From the NCBI RefSeq assembly GCF_014189455.1, contig NZ_CP050296.1, positions 1,674,001 through 1,738,000 on the forward strand: DNA of 64,000 bases, written 5' to 3'. The notes under the pieces were generated by a model. The model did no database searches. It was not told the DNA's origin and saw only the letters and a program-made list of their open reading frames with translations. The stretch is from Mesorhizobium huakuii. Lineage in GTDB: Bacteria; Pseudomonadota; Alphaproteobacteria; Rhizobiales; Rhizobiaceae. Positions 37,343 to 46,394 of the stretch are shown here, in pieces. The stretch's first letter is position 1. The number at the start of each line of letters is the position of its first letter. The translations under genes and the position numbers were made by a program.

Positions 37343-38560
37343 TTGAATCTCACCGCCGAGCAGAAGAAAACCGTTCTGGCCTCATTCCTGGGCTGGACGC
37401 TCGACGCTTTTGATTTCTTCCTTCTGACATTCCTGCTCACCGATATTGCGAGTGAATTCCACACGGATGTCCCGGCAGTCTCAAAGGCACTGTTCCTGAC
37501 CTTGGCGACGCGCTTCATCGGCGCGTTTTTCTTTGGCATGCTCGCCGACAAATATGGGCGCAAGCCCATCCTGATGCTCAACATCGTCAGCTATTCGGTG
37601 ATCGGCGCGCTCGCCGCCTTCTCGCCCAATCTCGGCATTTTCCTGGCCCTGCGCGCGCTGTTCGGCATCGCCATGGGCGGTGAATGGGGGCTAGGCAGCT
37701 CGCTCGCCATGGAGTCCATCCCGCCCAGCGCCCGCGGCATGGTCTCGGGCATCCTGCAATGCGGTTATCCGGCCGGCTATCTCCTGGCGGCGGTGGTCTA
37801 TGGCCTGCTTTATCAGCAGACGATCGGCGGCTACACGGTCGGCTGGCGCGCCATGTTCCTGCTCTCCTTCGTGCCGGCCCTCATCGTGCTCTTCATACGC
37901 TCGCACGTGCCGGAATCGCCGGCCTTCGTCGAGGCGCAGAAATCCGTGAAGCCGGGGCTCCTGGAAACGCTGCAGAAGCACTGGGGGGTCGCGCTCTATG
38001 CCGTCGTGCTGATGATGTTCTTCAATTTCTTCAGCCATGGCACCCAGGACCTCTACCCGACCTTCCTGAAGAAGCAGCACGGATTCGACCCGCACACGGT
38101 GAGCTGGATCACCATCGTCGCCAATCTCGGCGCCATCGTCGGCGGCCTGACATTCGGCGCGCTGTCCGAGAGGATCGGCCGGATCAATGCCATTACGCTC
38201 GCCTGCCTGATCGCTCTGCCGGCAATCCCTCTGTGGGCCTACAGCTCGACGCCGTTCATGCTCGCCATCGGCGCCTTCGTCATGCAGATCGCGGTCCAGG
38301 GCGCCTGGGGCGTCATTCCGGTGCATCTGAACGAACTGTCGCCGGGTGCAGTCCGCGCGACCTTGCCCGGCTTCATCTATCAGGCCGGCAATCTCGCCGC
38401 GTCCTATGGTGGTCCGTATCAGGCCGGAATCGCTGAAGCCGCGGGCGGCAGCTACGGTTATGCGCTGGCGCTGTTCGCCGGCGTGGTCGCCGTCTGCATC
38501 ATCGTCGTCATCCGCTTCAGCCCGGAACGGCGCGGCCAAGTGATGACGGTCTTGGGTTGA
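37343..38560 (+). CDS. MFS transporter (sugar/carboxylate:H+ symporter type)
   Basis: About 405 residues and 12 predicted TM helices, with the A-motif GMLADKYGRKPILM and its repeat GALSERIGRINAI after helix 8. Helices WTLDAFDFFLLTFLLTDI and RALFGIAMGGEWGLGSSLAME are typical of the lactate/shikimate/sialate symporter group. The TTG at 37343 is chosen because AAAGGAGG lies just upstream. It ends the LacI-headed gene series and could import or export a pathway acid. Confidence 0.88.
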   Translation: MNLTAEQKKTVLASFLGWTLDAFDFFLLTFLLTDIASEFHTDVPAVSKALFLTLATRFIGAFFFGMLADKYGRKPILMLNIVSYSVIGALAAFSPNLGIFLALRALFGIAMGGEWGLGSSLAMESIPPSARGMVSGILQCGYPAGYLLAAVVYGLLYQQTIGGYTVGWRAMFLLSFVPALIVLFIRSHVPESPAFVEAQKSVKPGLLETLQKHWGVALYAVVLMMFFNFFSHGTQDLYPTFLKKQHGFDPHTVSWITIVANLGAIVGGLTFGALSERIGRINAITLACLIALPAIPLWAYSSTPFMLAIGAFVMQIAVQGAWGVIPVHLNELSPGAVRATLPGFIYQAGNLAASYGGPYQAGIAEAAGGSYGYALALFAGVVAVCIIVVIRFSPERRGQVMTVLG

Positions 38561-38565
38561 GCGAG

Positions 38566-39411
38566 CTAACCAAGCCTCAGCGCGATAACCCCGGCGACGA
38601 TGCTGAGCGCGGCGGCGCCGCGCCAGCCCGTCATCTTCTCGCCGAGCGCGTAGACCGAGATCAGCATGGCGAACAGGATCGAGGTCTCGCGCAGCGACGC
38701 GACCGAGGCGATCGGTGCCTTGGTCATCGCCCACATCACGATCCAGTAGGCAGCGCCGCTGAGCACGCCGGTGAACAGTCCGGTCTTCCAGTCGCGCGCC
38801 AAAACGGGAAGCGCCTTGGGCCCGCGGAAGATGAGGCACAGCACCAGCGCGCCAAAGGCATCGCAGATGAACAGCCAGGCGGCATAGCTTTGCGCGGTTG
38901 CCGCCAGCCGCGCGCCGCTGCCGTCGGACAGCGTATAGCTGGCGATGAACACCGAGGTGCCGAAGGCAAAGCCGACGGCGCGCAGGTTCAGCTTCTCCAG
39001 ATGCGCGCCGCCGCGAAACGACATCACCAGCGTGCCGGCCGACAACAGCAGCATGCCGACTATGGCGAGCGGCGCCGGCACTTCGGCGACGACGAACATG
39101 CCGCCAATCGCGGCCAGCAAGGGCGCCGTGCCGCGCGCCAGCGGATAGGTCTGGGCGAAATCGCCGGCCTGGTAGGCGCCGATCAGGAAGGTGCGGTAGC
39201 CCATGTGGAAGATGACGGAGGCGATGATGTAGGGCCACACTTCCGCCTTCGGGAACTCGACGAAGGGCAGCACCATGAGTGCGGCCGCGCCCATGCCGAG
39301 CGTCATCAGCGTGATCGACAGGAAGCGGTCGAGATGGACCTTGACCAGCGCGTTCCAGATCGCGTGCATGGCGGCGGCGGCAAGCACCGCGAAGAAGACG
39401 AAAAGCGTCAT
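38566..39411 (-). CDS. EamA/DMT-family transporter
   Basis: The protein has about 281 residues and ten predicted TM helices in two repeats: TLFVFFAVLAAAAMHAIWNALVK at the start and SLRETSILFAMLISVYALGEKMTG...SIVAGVIALR at the end, the latter diagnostic for the EamA domain. The ATG at 39411 removes a 28-residue basic extension that overlaps the neighbouring gene. It is convergent with the MFS gene, so it is not part of that operon. The metabolite exported is unknown. Confidence 0.88.
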   Translation of the reverse strand: MTLFVFFAVLAAAAMHAIWNALVKVHLDRFLSITLMTLGMGAAALMVLPFVEFPKAEVWPYIIASVIFHMGYRTFLIGAYQAGDFAQTYPLARGTAPLLAAIGGMFVVAEVPAPLAIVGMLLLSAGTLVMSFRGGAHLEKLNLRAVGFAFGTSVFIASYTLSDGSGARLAATAQSYAAWLFICDAFGALVLCLIFRGPKALPVLARDWKTGLFTGVLSGAAYWIVMWAMTKAPIASVASLRETSILFAMLISVYALGEKMTGWRGAAALSIVAGVIALRLG

Positions 39412-39418
39412 TTCGGCC

Positions 39419-40327
39419 TTACCGACCTCCCATGCCGAGCGGCGTTTCGAGATCGATGTCGACCCGGACCGGGAAATGGTCGGACGCCACCTCACCTATG
39501 TCGGCACTAGCCGAGCGGACCCGTCCGGCGAACATGCCGCCGACGAAACAATGGTCGAGCCGGCGCTTTGCCAGCCTGCCGTCGATGATCTTCTCATGGG
39601 TGTGGAAGTCATCCGCCGGTTCAATCGCCACGGCGGCGGCATCGACGAAGCCGTCGATATAGGCCGCACCGCGATGATAGGGCGTGCTGCCGACGATGCG
39701 GCGATATTCGGCGCTGCCCGGCTCCATGTTGAAATCGCCCAGCCAGATCGCCGCAAGCGGGTTTTCCGGCTCGGCTTCGCCGCTGGTCCAGTTGCGCGAA
39801 GGCTCGTCATCAGTGCCGCTCCACGGCCCGCCTTCGGAGGGCGCGCGGCGATGTTCGGCAAGCAGGTAGTTGATCTGCTCCAGCCGCTCCTCCGCGGCGA
39901 TATGGGCAAGATGCAGCGAAAACACCCGCACCGGGCCGGCCGGCGTGCGGATCATGCATTCCAAAGCCGCGTTGCGGGTGTTGAGCGGCCGCAAGGTGCG
40001 GCGCATCGGCAGCGCATGCAGCCGTGACCAGACGATTGGCAGCTTCGACAGCACCATCGTGCCGAACTGCCGGCGCTGGTTGACCAGGCGGCCGTCCTGC
40101 CGCTCGCTGGCATCCATGTCGAAGGCCGGGCCGTAGACCCAGTGATAGTCGGGCAGAAGGCGGGACAGCAGCTCGGGCTGGTCGTCGAAATTGCTGCGTT
40201 GCCAGTGCCGCTCGACCTCTTGCAGGGCAATGATGTCGGCGCCGTCAACGACCCGCGCCGCGCGCGAAAGATCGTAGCGGCCGTCACCGCCAAACCCGTA
40301 CTGGATGTTGTAGCTGACCAGCTTCAT
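39419..40327 (-). CDS. Endonuclease/exonuclease/phosphatase-family protein
   Basis: A 302-residue member of the Mg2+-dependent EEP superfamily: N-terminal LVSYNIQYGF (Asn), IIALQEVERH (Glu metal ligand), SLHLAHI, WLGDFNMEPGS (Asp/Asn pair) and the terminal ASDHFPVRVDI with its Asp-His. It may hydrolyse phosphodiesters of nucleic acids, sphingolipids or inositol phosphates; sequence alone does not decide. It ends 8 bp before the DMT transporter gene start, so the two are probably co-transcribed. Confidence 0.9.
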   Translation of the reverse strand: MKLVSYNIQYGFGGDGRYDLSRAARVVDGADIIALQEVERHWQRSNFDDQPELLSRLLPDYHWVYGPAFDMDASERQDGRLVNQRRQFGTMVLSKLPIVWSRLHALPMRRTLRPLNTRNAALECMIRTPAGPVRVFSLHLAHIAAEERLEQINYLLAEHRRAPSEGGPWSGTDDEPSRNWTSGEAEPENPLAAIWLGDFNMEPGSAEYRRIVGSTPYHRGAAYIDGFVDAAAVAIEPADDFHTHEKIIDGRLAKRRLDHCFVGGMFAGRVRSASADIGEVASDHFPVRVDIDLETPLGMGGR

Positions 40328-40542
40328 TGCTTATCCGGCTCACTTTCGGTGATGGCAGTAGCGGCTCAATGGATTGGTTGCAATGTGCAGGAGAACGGAA
40401 GCGGCTTGTGCCAGAAGCCCTCCTCCGACCCTGCTGCGCGATCATGCACCGATTCCGGACCGCTCCGGTATCCTCCGCACGCCGGAAAACGCCGCGAGGC
40501 GCCTCAGGGACGCCGGCGGCTCAGGTCTGACGATGAGCCGTC

Positions 40543-42096
40543 CTAATAGGTCGTCAGCGGCTGGAATCGGCCAGCCGGAGACGCCGCCAGTTCCGCCCAG
40601 TCGATCTCTTCCTCCAGCCGGTGATAGGCCTCGTCGCCAATCGTGCCGTTGCTGCGCAATTCCTCCAGCGTGTCGCGCTGGCGGTCGATGGCATAGAGGC
40701 GCAGCCGGTCATATTCGGTCGCGGCTTGAGCGTCCTCCGGGTTTTCCGCAACGACGCGCTGAGCCTCGTACTGCTCGCGCACGACAGCCGCCGCGGCTGA
40801 CGTCTTGCGGCTCAACACGTCGAGTGCGGCCTGCATGATGGCGACACGTGCCTGCGCCACCTCATTGTCGACTGTCCTATCCGGATCGAAGTTGAGTACC
40901 CGCAGCAGAGGCTTCAGCGTCATCCCCTGCAGCACCAGCGTGCCCAGAACCACGGCGAAGGCGGCAAGCACGATCGGATCGCGACCGGGAAAGCCGGCGG
41001 GCAGCGCGATGGCCACCACCAGCGTCACCAGCCCGCGCATGCCGCACCAGCCGACCAGTACGGCGCCGCCAAATGTCGGCACATCCCGCTTCCTGTCTTC
41101 GCCACCGAAGCGGGCAAACCATCGTATGATTGCAACGTAACTCGCCACCCAGACGAGGCGTGCCACAATGACGACGACCAGCACCGTCGCGGCGAAGAGA
41201 AAGGCCTGGCCTTGCCCTTCGCCCGAAAGCCGGCCGACGATCGATCGCGCCTGCAGGCCCATCAGCACGAAAGCCAGCACGTTGAGCACGAACACCGCCG
41301 ACTCCCACACCGAATAGGTGCTGACACGCCGCCTTGCCGACATGCGGCGTGGCGCCCTGCGCGCAAGGGTGATGGCGTAGACGACGATGGTGATGATGGC
41401 GGAAAGGCCGAGCTTGTCGGCCAGGATCCACACGCCGAATGTCCCGGCGAACTGCACCACCGTGCTGCTCGCCGCATCCTCGATCCGGGTGAGCGTCAGC
41501 AGCGAGAAGCGGCCAAGCAGATGGCCGGCGATCAGGCTGCCTATGGTTGACAGCAGGATCGTCGGAATGGCGTTGCTCAGCATGATCGAGCCGAGTGCTG
41601 CCGAAACCGCCAGCCGGTAGATCAAGAGCGCGGTGGCATCGTTGAGCAGGCTCTCGCCCTGCAGGATGGCGGTGATGCGGTGTGGCACCTTGAATTGGCT
41701 GAGCACGGCGGATGCCGCCACCGCATCCGGCGGCGCGACGATGGCGCCGAGCGCGATTGCCGCGGCGATCGGCAGGCCGGCCATCTTCCAGCCGACGAAG
41801 GCAACGACGACAGTGGTGAAGACCACGGCGCCAAGCGCCAAAAGCAGCAGCGGCAGCCGGTAGCGCTTCAGGTCGCGCAGCGACGTGTCATAGGCGGCAT
41901 CGAGGAGCACCGGCGCGATGAACAGCGCAAGCGCCAGCTCCGGATCGATCTCGATCATTGGCGCGCCAGGCACGAAGGCAATGGCGACCCCGGCCAGGGC
42001 CAGCAGGGACGGATAGGGAATCTCCAGCCGCCGCGACAGCGCCGTCAGCGCAACGGCCGTCAAAAGCAGGACAAGGGTGAGTTCGAAAAGAGCCAT
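40543..42096 (-). CDS. CPA1-family Na+/H+ antiporter
   Basis: The 517-residue protein has about twelve TM helices and the CPA1 core GAIVAPPDAVAASAVLSQFKVPHRITAILQ followed by GESLLNDATALLIYR, whose ND pair is the ion-binding site. The C-terminal 120 residues are a cytoplasmic helical tail. It exchanges Na+ or K+ for protons across the inner membrane. It is a single gene; the 215 bp to its left hold nothing recognisable. Confidence 0.92.
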   Translation of the reverse strand: MALFELTLVLLLTAVALTALSRRLEIPYPSLLALAGVAIAFVPGAPMIEIDPELALALFIAPVLLDAAYDTSLRDLKRYRLPLLLLALGAVVFTTVVVAFVGWKMAGLPIAAAIALGAIVAPPDAVAASAVLSQFKVPHRITAILQGESLLNDATALLIYRLAVSAALGSIMLSNAIPTILLSTIGSLIAGHLLGRFSLLTLTRIEDAASSTVVQFAGTFGVWILADKLGLSAIITIVVYAITLARRAPRRMSARRRVSTYSVWESAVFVLNVLAFVLMGLQARSIVGRLSGEGQGQAFLFAATVLVVVIVARLVWVASYVAIIRWFARFGGEDRKRDVPTFGGAVLVGWCGMRGLVTLVVAIALPAGFPGRDPIVLAAFAVVLGTLVLQGMTLKPLLRVLNFDPDRTVDNEVAQARVAIMQAALDVLSRKTSAAAAVVREQYEAQRVVAENPEDAQAATEYDRLRLYAIDRQRDTLEELRSNGTIGDEAYHRLEEEIDWAELAASPAGRFQPLTTY

Positions 42097-42221
42097 GGGC
42101 GGTTACTTCAAGGAGACGGGAGTGCCGGTGCAAATATTCGTGCAGGATGCGGTGGATTGGCCACCAAACTCAAGCCCTCTGGCCGTACACCTCAAGCAGC
42201 CTCCTGCCCTACAACACCGGT

Positions 42222-42848
42222 ATGATCCTCCTCGGCCAATATGACTCGCCTTTCGTGCGCCGCGTCGGCATCGCGCTGACCCTGTATGGCATACCTTTCG
42301 AGCACCGTCCGTGGTCGGCCTTCGGCGACGCCGACAAGATCCGGCCCTACAACCCGCTGACGCGGGTGCCGACGCTGGTGCTCGACAATGGCGAGGTGCT
42401 GATCGAGAGCCATTTGATGCTCGACTATCTGGACGGTTTGGTCCCAGCCGATCGCAGGATGTTTCCGGCGACGGAGCCGACGCGCCATCAGGCGCTGAAG
42501 GTTTCGGCCCTGGCCACCGGCCTCGGCGACAAGGCCGTCAGCCTCTTCTACGAGAAGCGGCTGCATGAGCAGGTCTCCGACGTCTGGGCCGGCCGCTGCC
42601 GCACGCAGATCGCGGCAGTGCTTGCCGTGCTAGAAACCGAGCGAGCCGGCCGGTCGACACCTTACTGGTTCGATGACCGCATCGGCCACGCCGACATCGC
42701 GGTTGCTGCGGTGCTGCGTTTCATCGGCGAGGCGCATCCGGGTCTGGTGTCGCTGGCTGATTTCCCGGCGCTCGACGCGCACGCCGCGCGGATGGAAGCG
42801 CTGCCGGTCTTCCAGGCGATTTCGCAGCCCTTCATCGCGCCAGCTTGA
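42222..42848 (+). CDS. Glutathione S-transferase family protein
   Basis: The protein has 208 residues. A thioredoxin-like N-terminal domain (ILLGQYDSPFVRRVGIALTLYGIPFEH, with Ser at the catalytic position) carries the glutathione-binding RVPTLVLDNGEVLIESHLMLDYLD, followed by an all-helical C-terminal domain (YWFDDRIGHADIAVAAVLRF). The ATG at 42222 is chosen because the fold starts there; upstream codons are not conserved-looking. The substrate is unknown. Confidence 0.9.
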   Translation: MILLGQYDSPFVRRVGIALTLYGIPFEHRPWSAFGDADKIRPYNPLTRVPTLVLDNGEVLIESHLMLDYLDGLVPADRRMFPATEPTRHQALKVSALATGLGDKAVSLFYEKRLHEQVSDVWAGRCRTQIAAVLAVLETERAGRSTPYWFDDRIGHADIAVAAVLRFIGEAHPGLVSLADFPALDAHAARMEALPVFQAISQPFIAPA

Positions 42849-42952
42849 AGCCGGGCCAGCATAACAATCAGCCTTGACCTTTGAAAACCAGCGGTCGTTT
42901 ATTACTGATCGCCAAAGTCATGTCGCAACAATTGGCTGATCGAGGACCCCCA

Positions 42953-43492
42953 ATGCTGAGATTGTCTGCAACGCTGTGCACATTGATACTGCTCTCGCCG
43001 GCGGCTGGCGCTTCCGCGTTATATGATGAGTTGGCGGCGGCTAAGATCAAACTACTGGGAACGACGCGACCGGACCCAGGCATGGGACTTTGGGCGCAGC
43101 AGACTAACGAGACGTTGATGTCTCTCATCGAAGGGAAGTGGATCGACCTTGGTTATTCCGACCTGGCCAGCGAAGACAAGATGAAGCAATACTGCGATAA
43201 GTTTGGAGAGTCCTTCAAGAAACTGACGGACTATTCGTTCGACATTATTGGTCCGATTACCCGCTCGAAGCACGCGATCCACAGAGAGTACATTTTCAAA
43301 ACGGGGATATCCTACAACTACCGATGGAACATCGAACAGCAAATTGAGGTGCTCGGCAGTGGAAACGGTAAGGAAATTCTGAAGAACGCCAACGGGACGA
43401 GTGCATTGCTGATGATGTCACCCAATACCCTGCTGGAGATCGATTTCAGCTTCGCGCAGCCTATCCTTTGGGGACGTTGCCCCACCGAATAG
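42953..43492 (+). CDS. Hypothetical secreted protein
   Basis: From the ATG at 42953 (GAGG seven bases upstream) the product has about 179 residues with a signal peptide (MLRLSATLCTLILLSPAAGASA). The mature part is mixed alpha/beta with a WNIEQQIEVLGSGNGKEIL segment and isolated cysteines at YCDKF and RCPTE. No family is recognised. It is slightly AT-richer than neighbours. It stands alone between the GST gene and the convergent ABC operon. Confidence 0.6.
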   Translation: MLRLSATLCTLILLSPAAGASALYDELAAAKIKLLGTTRPDPGMGLWAQQTNETLMSLIEGKWIDLGYSDLASEDKMKQYCDKFGESFKKLTDYSFDIIGPITRSKHAIHREYIFKTGISYNYRWNIEQQIEVLGSGNGKEILKNANGTSALLMMSPNTLLEIDFSFAQPILWGRCPTE

Positions 43493-43543
43493 AACACTGG
43501 CCTCGCTTGGCTTCCTTGGCTATCCAAGCCGGTGTTGCGGTTC

Positions 43544-44608
43544 TTAATGCAGCACCAGCATGTCGTCCGATGAGAACGAAATCTCGGCCTTCTCGCCGAC
43601 GGCAGGCGGCGGCGTTGCCGGGCTGTTGAACGTGTCGAGCGACACCGTGTTGCCGCCAATGCCGACGCGAACGCGGATCACCGAGCCGAGGAAATGCACT
43701 TCGGAGATCTCGCCGGACAGGCTGGAATCGCGACCGGGCTGACGGCCGAGCGAAATCGCCTCGGGACGCAGCGCCAGCGTCAGCGTATCGCCCGACTTGG
43801 ATCCGTTGAGCTTGCCCTTCAGCGAGACCTGTTCGGAATTGACCCGCACCGTGCCCGCCGCTGCGTCGGTGACGGTGCCTTCAAGCACATTCAGTGTGCC
43901 AACGAAATTGGCGACGAACTTCGTCGCCGGGCGGTTGTAGATCTCGAACGGCGTACCAACCTGCTCCGCCTTGCCGCCATACATGACGGCGATGCGATCG
44001 GAGATCGACAGCGCCTCTTCCTGATCGTGGGTAACGAAGATGGTGGTGATGTCGAGCTTCTTCTGGATCGACCGGATTTCTTCACGCAGCGAGACACGCA
44101 CCTTGGCATCGAGCGCCGACAGCGGCTCGTCGAGCAGAAGCAGCTTCGGCTTCGGCGCGATGGCGCGCGCCAGCGCGATGCGCTGCTGCTGGCCGCCCGA
44201 GAGCTGGTAGGGGTAGCGCTCAGCCATCTGCGGCAGCTTGATGATCTCGAGCATCTCGGCGACGCGCCGGTCGGCGTCCGGCTTGTTCATGCCGCCAACT
44301 TTCAGCCCGAAAGCGATGTTCTGTGCCACGGTCAGGTTCGGGAACAGCGCATAGGCCTGGAACACCATGCCGACATTGCGTTGGTTGGGCTTCAGCCGGG
44401 TAATGTCCTTGCCGGCGACGACGATCTTGCCGGCCGATGGCTCCTCGAAGCCGGCGACCATGCGCAGCACCGTGGTCTTGCCGCACCCGGATGGTCCGAG
44501 GAACGAGACGAACTCGCCCGGTGCGACATCGAGGCTGAAGTCCTGGACCACGGTGTTGGTGCCGTAGGACTTTCGCACATGCTGGATGGACAGGAATGGC
44601 TCGACCAT
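43544..44608 (-). CDS. ABC transporter ATP-binding protein (PotA/FbpC type)
   Basis: About 354 residues. Walker A GPSGCGKTT, Q-loop VFQAYALFPNLTV, signature LSGGQQQRIALARA, Walker B LLLLDEPLSALD, switch His in FVTHDQEEALSI, and a C-terminal TOBE domain (LALRPEAISLG...SEVHFLGSVIRVRV). The ATG at 44608 is preferred over an upstream TTG. It is the last gene of a four-gene minus-strand importer operon whose permeases and binding protein lie upstream. Confidence 0.93.
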   Translation of the reverse strand: MVEPFLSIQHVRKSYGTNTVVQDFSLDVAPGEFVSFLGPSGCGKTTVLRMVAGFEEPSAGKIVVAGKDITRLKPNQRNVGMVFQAYALFPNLTVAQNIAFGLKVGGMNKPDADRRVAEMLEIIKLPQMAERYPYQLSGGQQQRIALARAIAPKPKLLLLDEPLSALDAKVRVSLREEIRSIQKKLDITTIFVTHDQEEALSISDRIAVMYGGKAEQVGTPFEIYNRPATKFVANFVGTLNVLEGTVTDAAAGTVRVNSEQVSLKGKLNGSKSGDTLTLALRPEAISLGRQPGRDSSLSGEISEVHFLGSVIRVRVGIGGNTVSLDTFNSPATPPPAVGEKAEISFSSDDMLVLH

Positions 44609-44622
44609 GGCTTTTCTCTCGA

Positions 44623-45414
44623 TCAATTCGGGCGGTTCGCCGATTTCGGCGCGAAGCGGGACAGGATCTGGATCAGCGACATGCAGCCCCAGGTGATGGC
44701 GAAGGCGATGATGGCAAGCGCCGCCGGCTCATAGGCGCGGTTGGCGCCGATGTTCTGCAGGTAGGGCCCAAAGGCCGGCCGGTTGAGCAGGCTTGCCATG
44801 GTGAACTCGCCGATAACGATCGCGAAGGTCAGAAACGCGCCCGACAACACCGCGATCAGCACATTGGGCAGGATAACCTTTGTGATGATCGTCGACCAGC
44901 CGGCACCAAGTATCTGCGCCGCTTCGGTCAACGTGCGCACGTCGATGGTGCGAAGTCCGGTATCGACCGCGCGGTACATATAGGGCAGCGACAGCGTCGC
45001 ATAGCCGATCACCAGCAAGGAACTGGCGCCCAGATCGCTGGCAAGGAACGGCAGTGGCGAATTCGAGCCGTACATCCTGATGTAGCCGAAGACGATAACG
45101 ATGGCCGGTATGACCAGCGGCAGCAGCGTGATGAATTCCACGATTGGCCGCAACTGCGGCAACCGCAGCCGGATCCAGTAGGCCGCCGGCACCACGACCA
45201 GCACGCCCAGGATGATGGTGAAGATCGCGGCAATCACCGAATACATGAACGTTGCCTGGAACCGTGGGTCGCCCAACACGATCTGATAGGCGTCGAAGGA
45301 ATGGACGCCGCGCCGCAGGCGCAGCGAAAACTCGAACGTCGCGAGCAGAGGAATGAAGAAATATGCCGCGCTAAGCGCGAAAACGACCCAAGCCCAGAAT
45401 TTTCCCGACTTCAT
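44623..45414 (-). CDS. ABC transporter permease (PotC/FbpB-like)
   Basis: About 263 residues and six predicted TM helices. The EAA loop is VRTLTEAAQILGAGWSTIITKVILPNV and the first helix WAWVVFALSAAYFFIPLLATFEF. Its ATG at 45414 overlaps the stop of the other permease (ATGA). This permease class imports polyamines, ferric iron, thiamine or 2-aminoethylphosphonate; an amine fits the neighbouring genes. Confidence 0.92.
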   Translation of the reverse strand: MKSGKFWAWVVFALSAAYFFIPLLATFEFSLRLRRGVHSFDAYQIVLGDPRFQATFMYSVIAAIFTIILGVLVVVPAAYWIRLRLPQLRPIVEFITLLPLVIPAIVIVFGYIRMYGSNSPLPFLASDLGASSLLVIGYATLSLPYMYRAVDTGLRTIDVRTLTEAAQILGAGWSTIITKVILPNVLIAVLSGAFLTFAIVIGEFTMASLLNRPAFGPYLQNIGANRAYEPAALAIIAFAITWGCMSLIQILSRFAPKSANRPN

Positions 45415-46328
45415 TTGAGCCACCTCTCAGAACGCGTCCGGAACCAGATGTAGAAGACATTGGCCAAGCCCGTGATGACGATCATGCCGAAGGCGATGGC
45501 GTAGCCGAGTTGCGGGTTGTGCAGCACGTCGCCATTGATCTGAGAATACAGCTTGATGGGCACGATGTTGAGCGCCGGGCCGGCAAACGCATAAGCCGTG
45601 GCAATGGCGCCGAAGGAATTGGCGAACAGCAGGATGACCGTGCCGAGAAAGCTTGGCCACAACACCGGTATGACCACCATGCGCCAGTACTGCGCCTGGG
45701 TGGCACCGAGTGTGGCGGCCGCCTCGCCCCATTCCTTCTTCAAACCATCGATTGCCGGCACGATGATGACCACCATCAGCGGAATCTGGAAGAACAGGTA
45801 AACCACGATCAGCCCGGCCGTGGTCAGGAAATTGAACCCCATCGCGTAGATGTTGAGGTTGAACACATCGCGCAGGAGCGCCGTCACAATACCGACGCGA
45901 CCGAGCGTTGCTATGAACGCGAAGGCGAGCGGCAAGCCGGCGAAGTTAGAGGCCACCCCAGAGAATGTCAGGGTCGCCGACCGTATCCAGTTGGGCAGGC
46001 CGCCGCGCACGATAGCGATAGCCAGCGCGAGTCCGGCAAATGCACCGATAATGGCCGACCAGAAACTGATCTTGATCGAAACCCAGTAGGCATTGCTGAT
46101 GGACGGGTCGCTCACCAGTTGCAGGAGGTTATCCAGCGTTAGGTGGCCATCCCCGTCTTGAAAGGCGCCAACGACAAGATAAAGCGTCGGCAGGATCAGG
46201 AACATGATGGTGAAAATGAAGAACGGCGCCACACCGATCCATTGCGTCGGGAACCGGAAAGCGGTCGCCGCATTCGGCGGCGCGGGCTTGGTGGCAATCG
46301 TTCGATTTGAAAGCGAGAGATCGGTCAT
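45411..46328 (-). CDS. ABC transporter permease (PotB-like)
   Basis: About 305 residues. A cytoplasmic N-terminus is followed by TM helix WIGVAPFFIFTIMFLILPTLYLVVG and five more helices; the EAA loop is WGEAAATLGATQAQYWRMVVIPVLWPS. The ATG at 46328 (MTDLSLSN) replaces an upstream start in the track-like longer frame that would overlap low-complexity sequence. It is the second gene of the importer operon, following the binding protein by about 65 bp. Confidence 0.92.
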   Translation of the reverse strand: MTDLSLSNRTIATKPAPPNAATAFRFPTQWIGVAPFFIFTIMFLILPTLYLVVGAFQDGDGHLTLDNLLQLVSDPSISNAYWVSIKISFWSAIIGAFAGLALAIAIVRGGLPNWIRSATLTFSGVASNFAGLPLAFAFIATLGRVGIVTALLRDVFNLNIYAMGFNFLTTAGLIVVYLFFQIPLMVVIIVPAIDGLKKEWGEAAATLGATQAQYWRMVVIPVLWPSFLGTVILLFANSFGAIATAYAFAGPALNIVPIKLYSQINGDVLHNPQLGYAIAFGMIVITGLANVFYIWFRTRSERWLK

Positions 46329-46394
46329 GCGCCGGCTACCGTCTTCGAGGGAAGGCCGGGCGGCCTCGCGACCGCCCGGTGGATCATCCAAGTC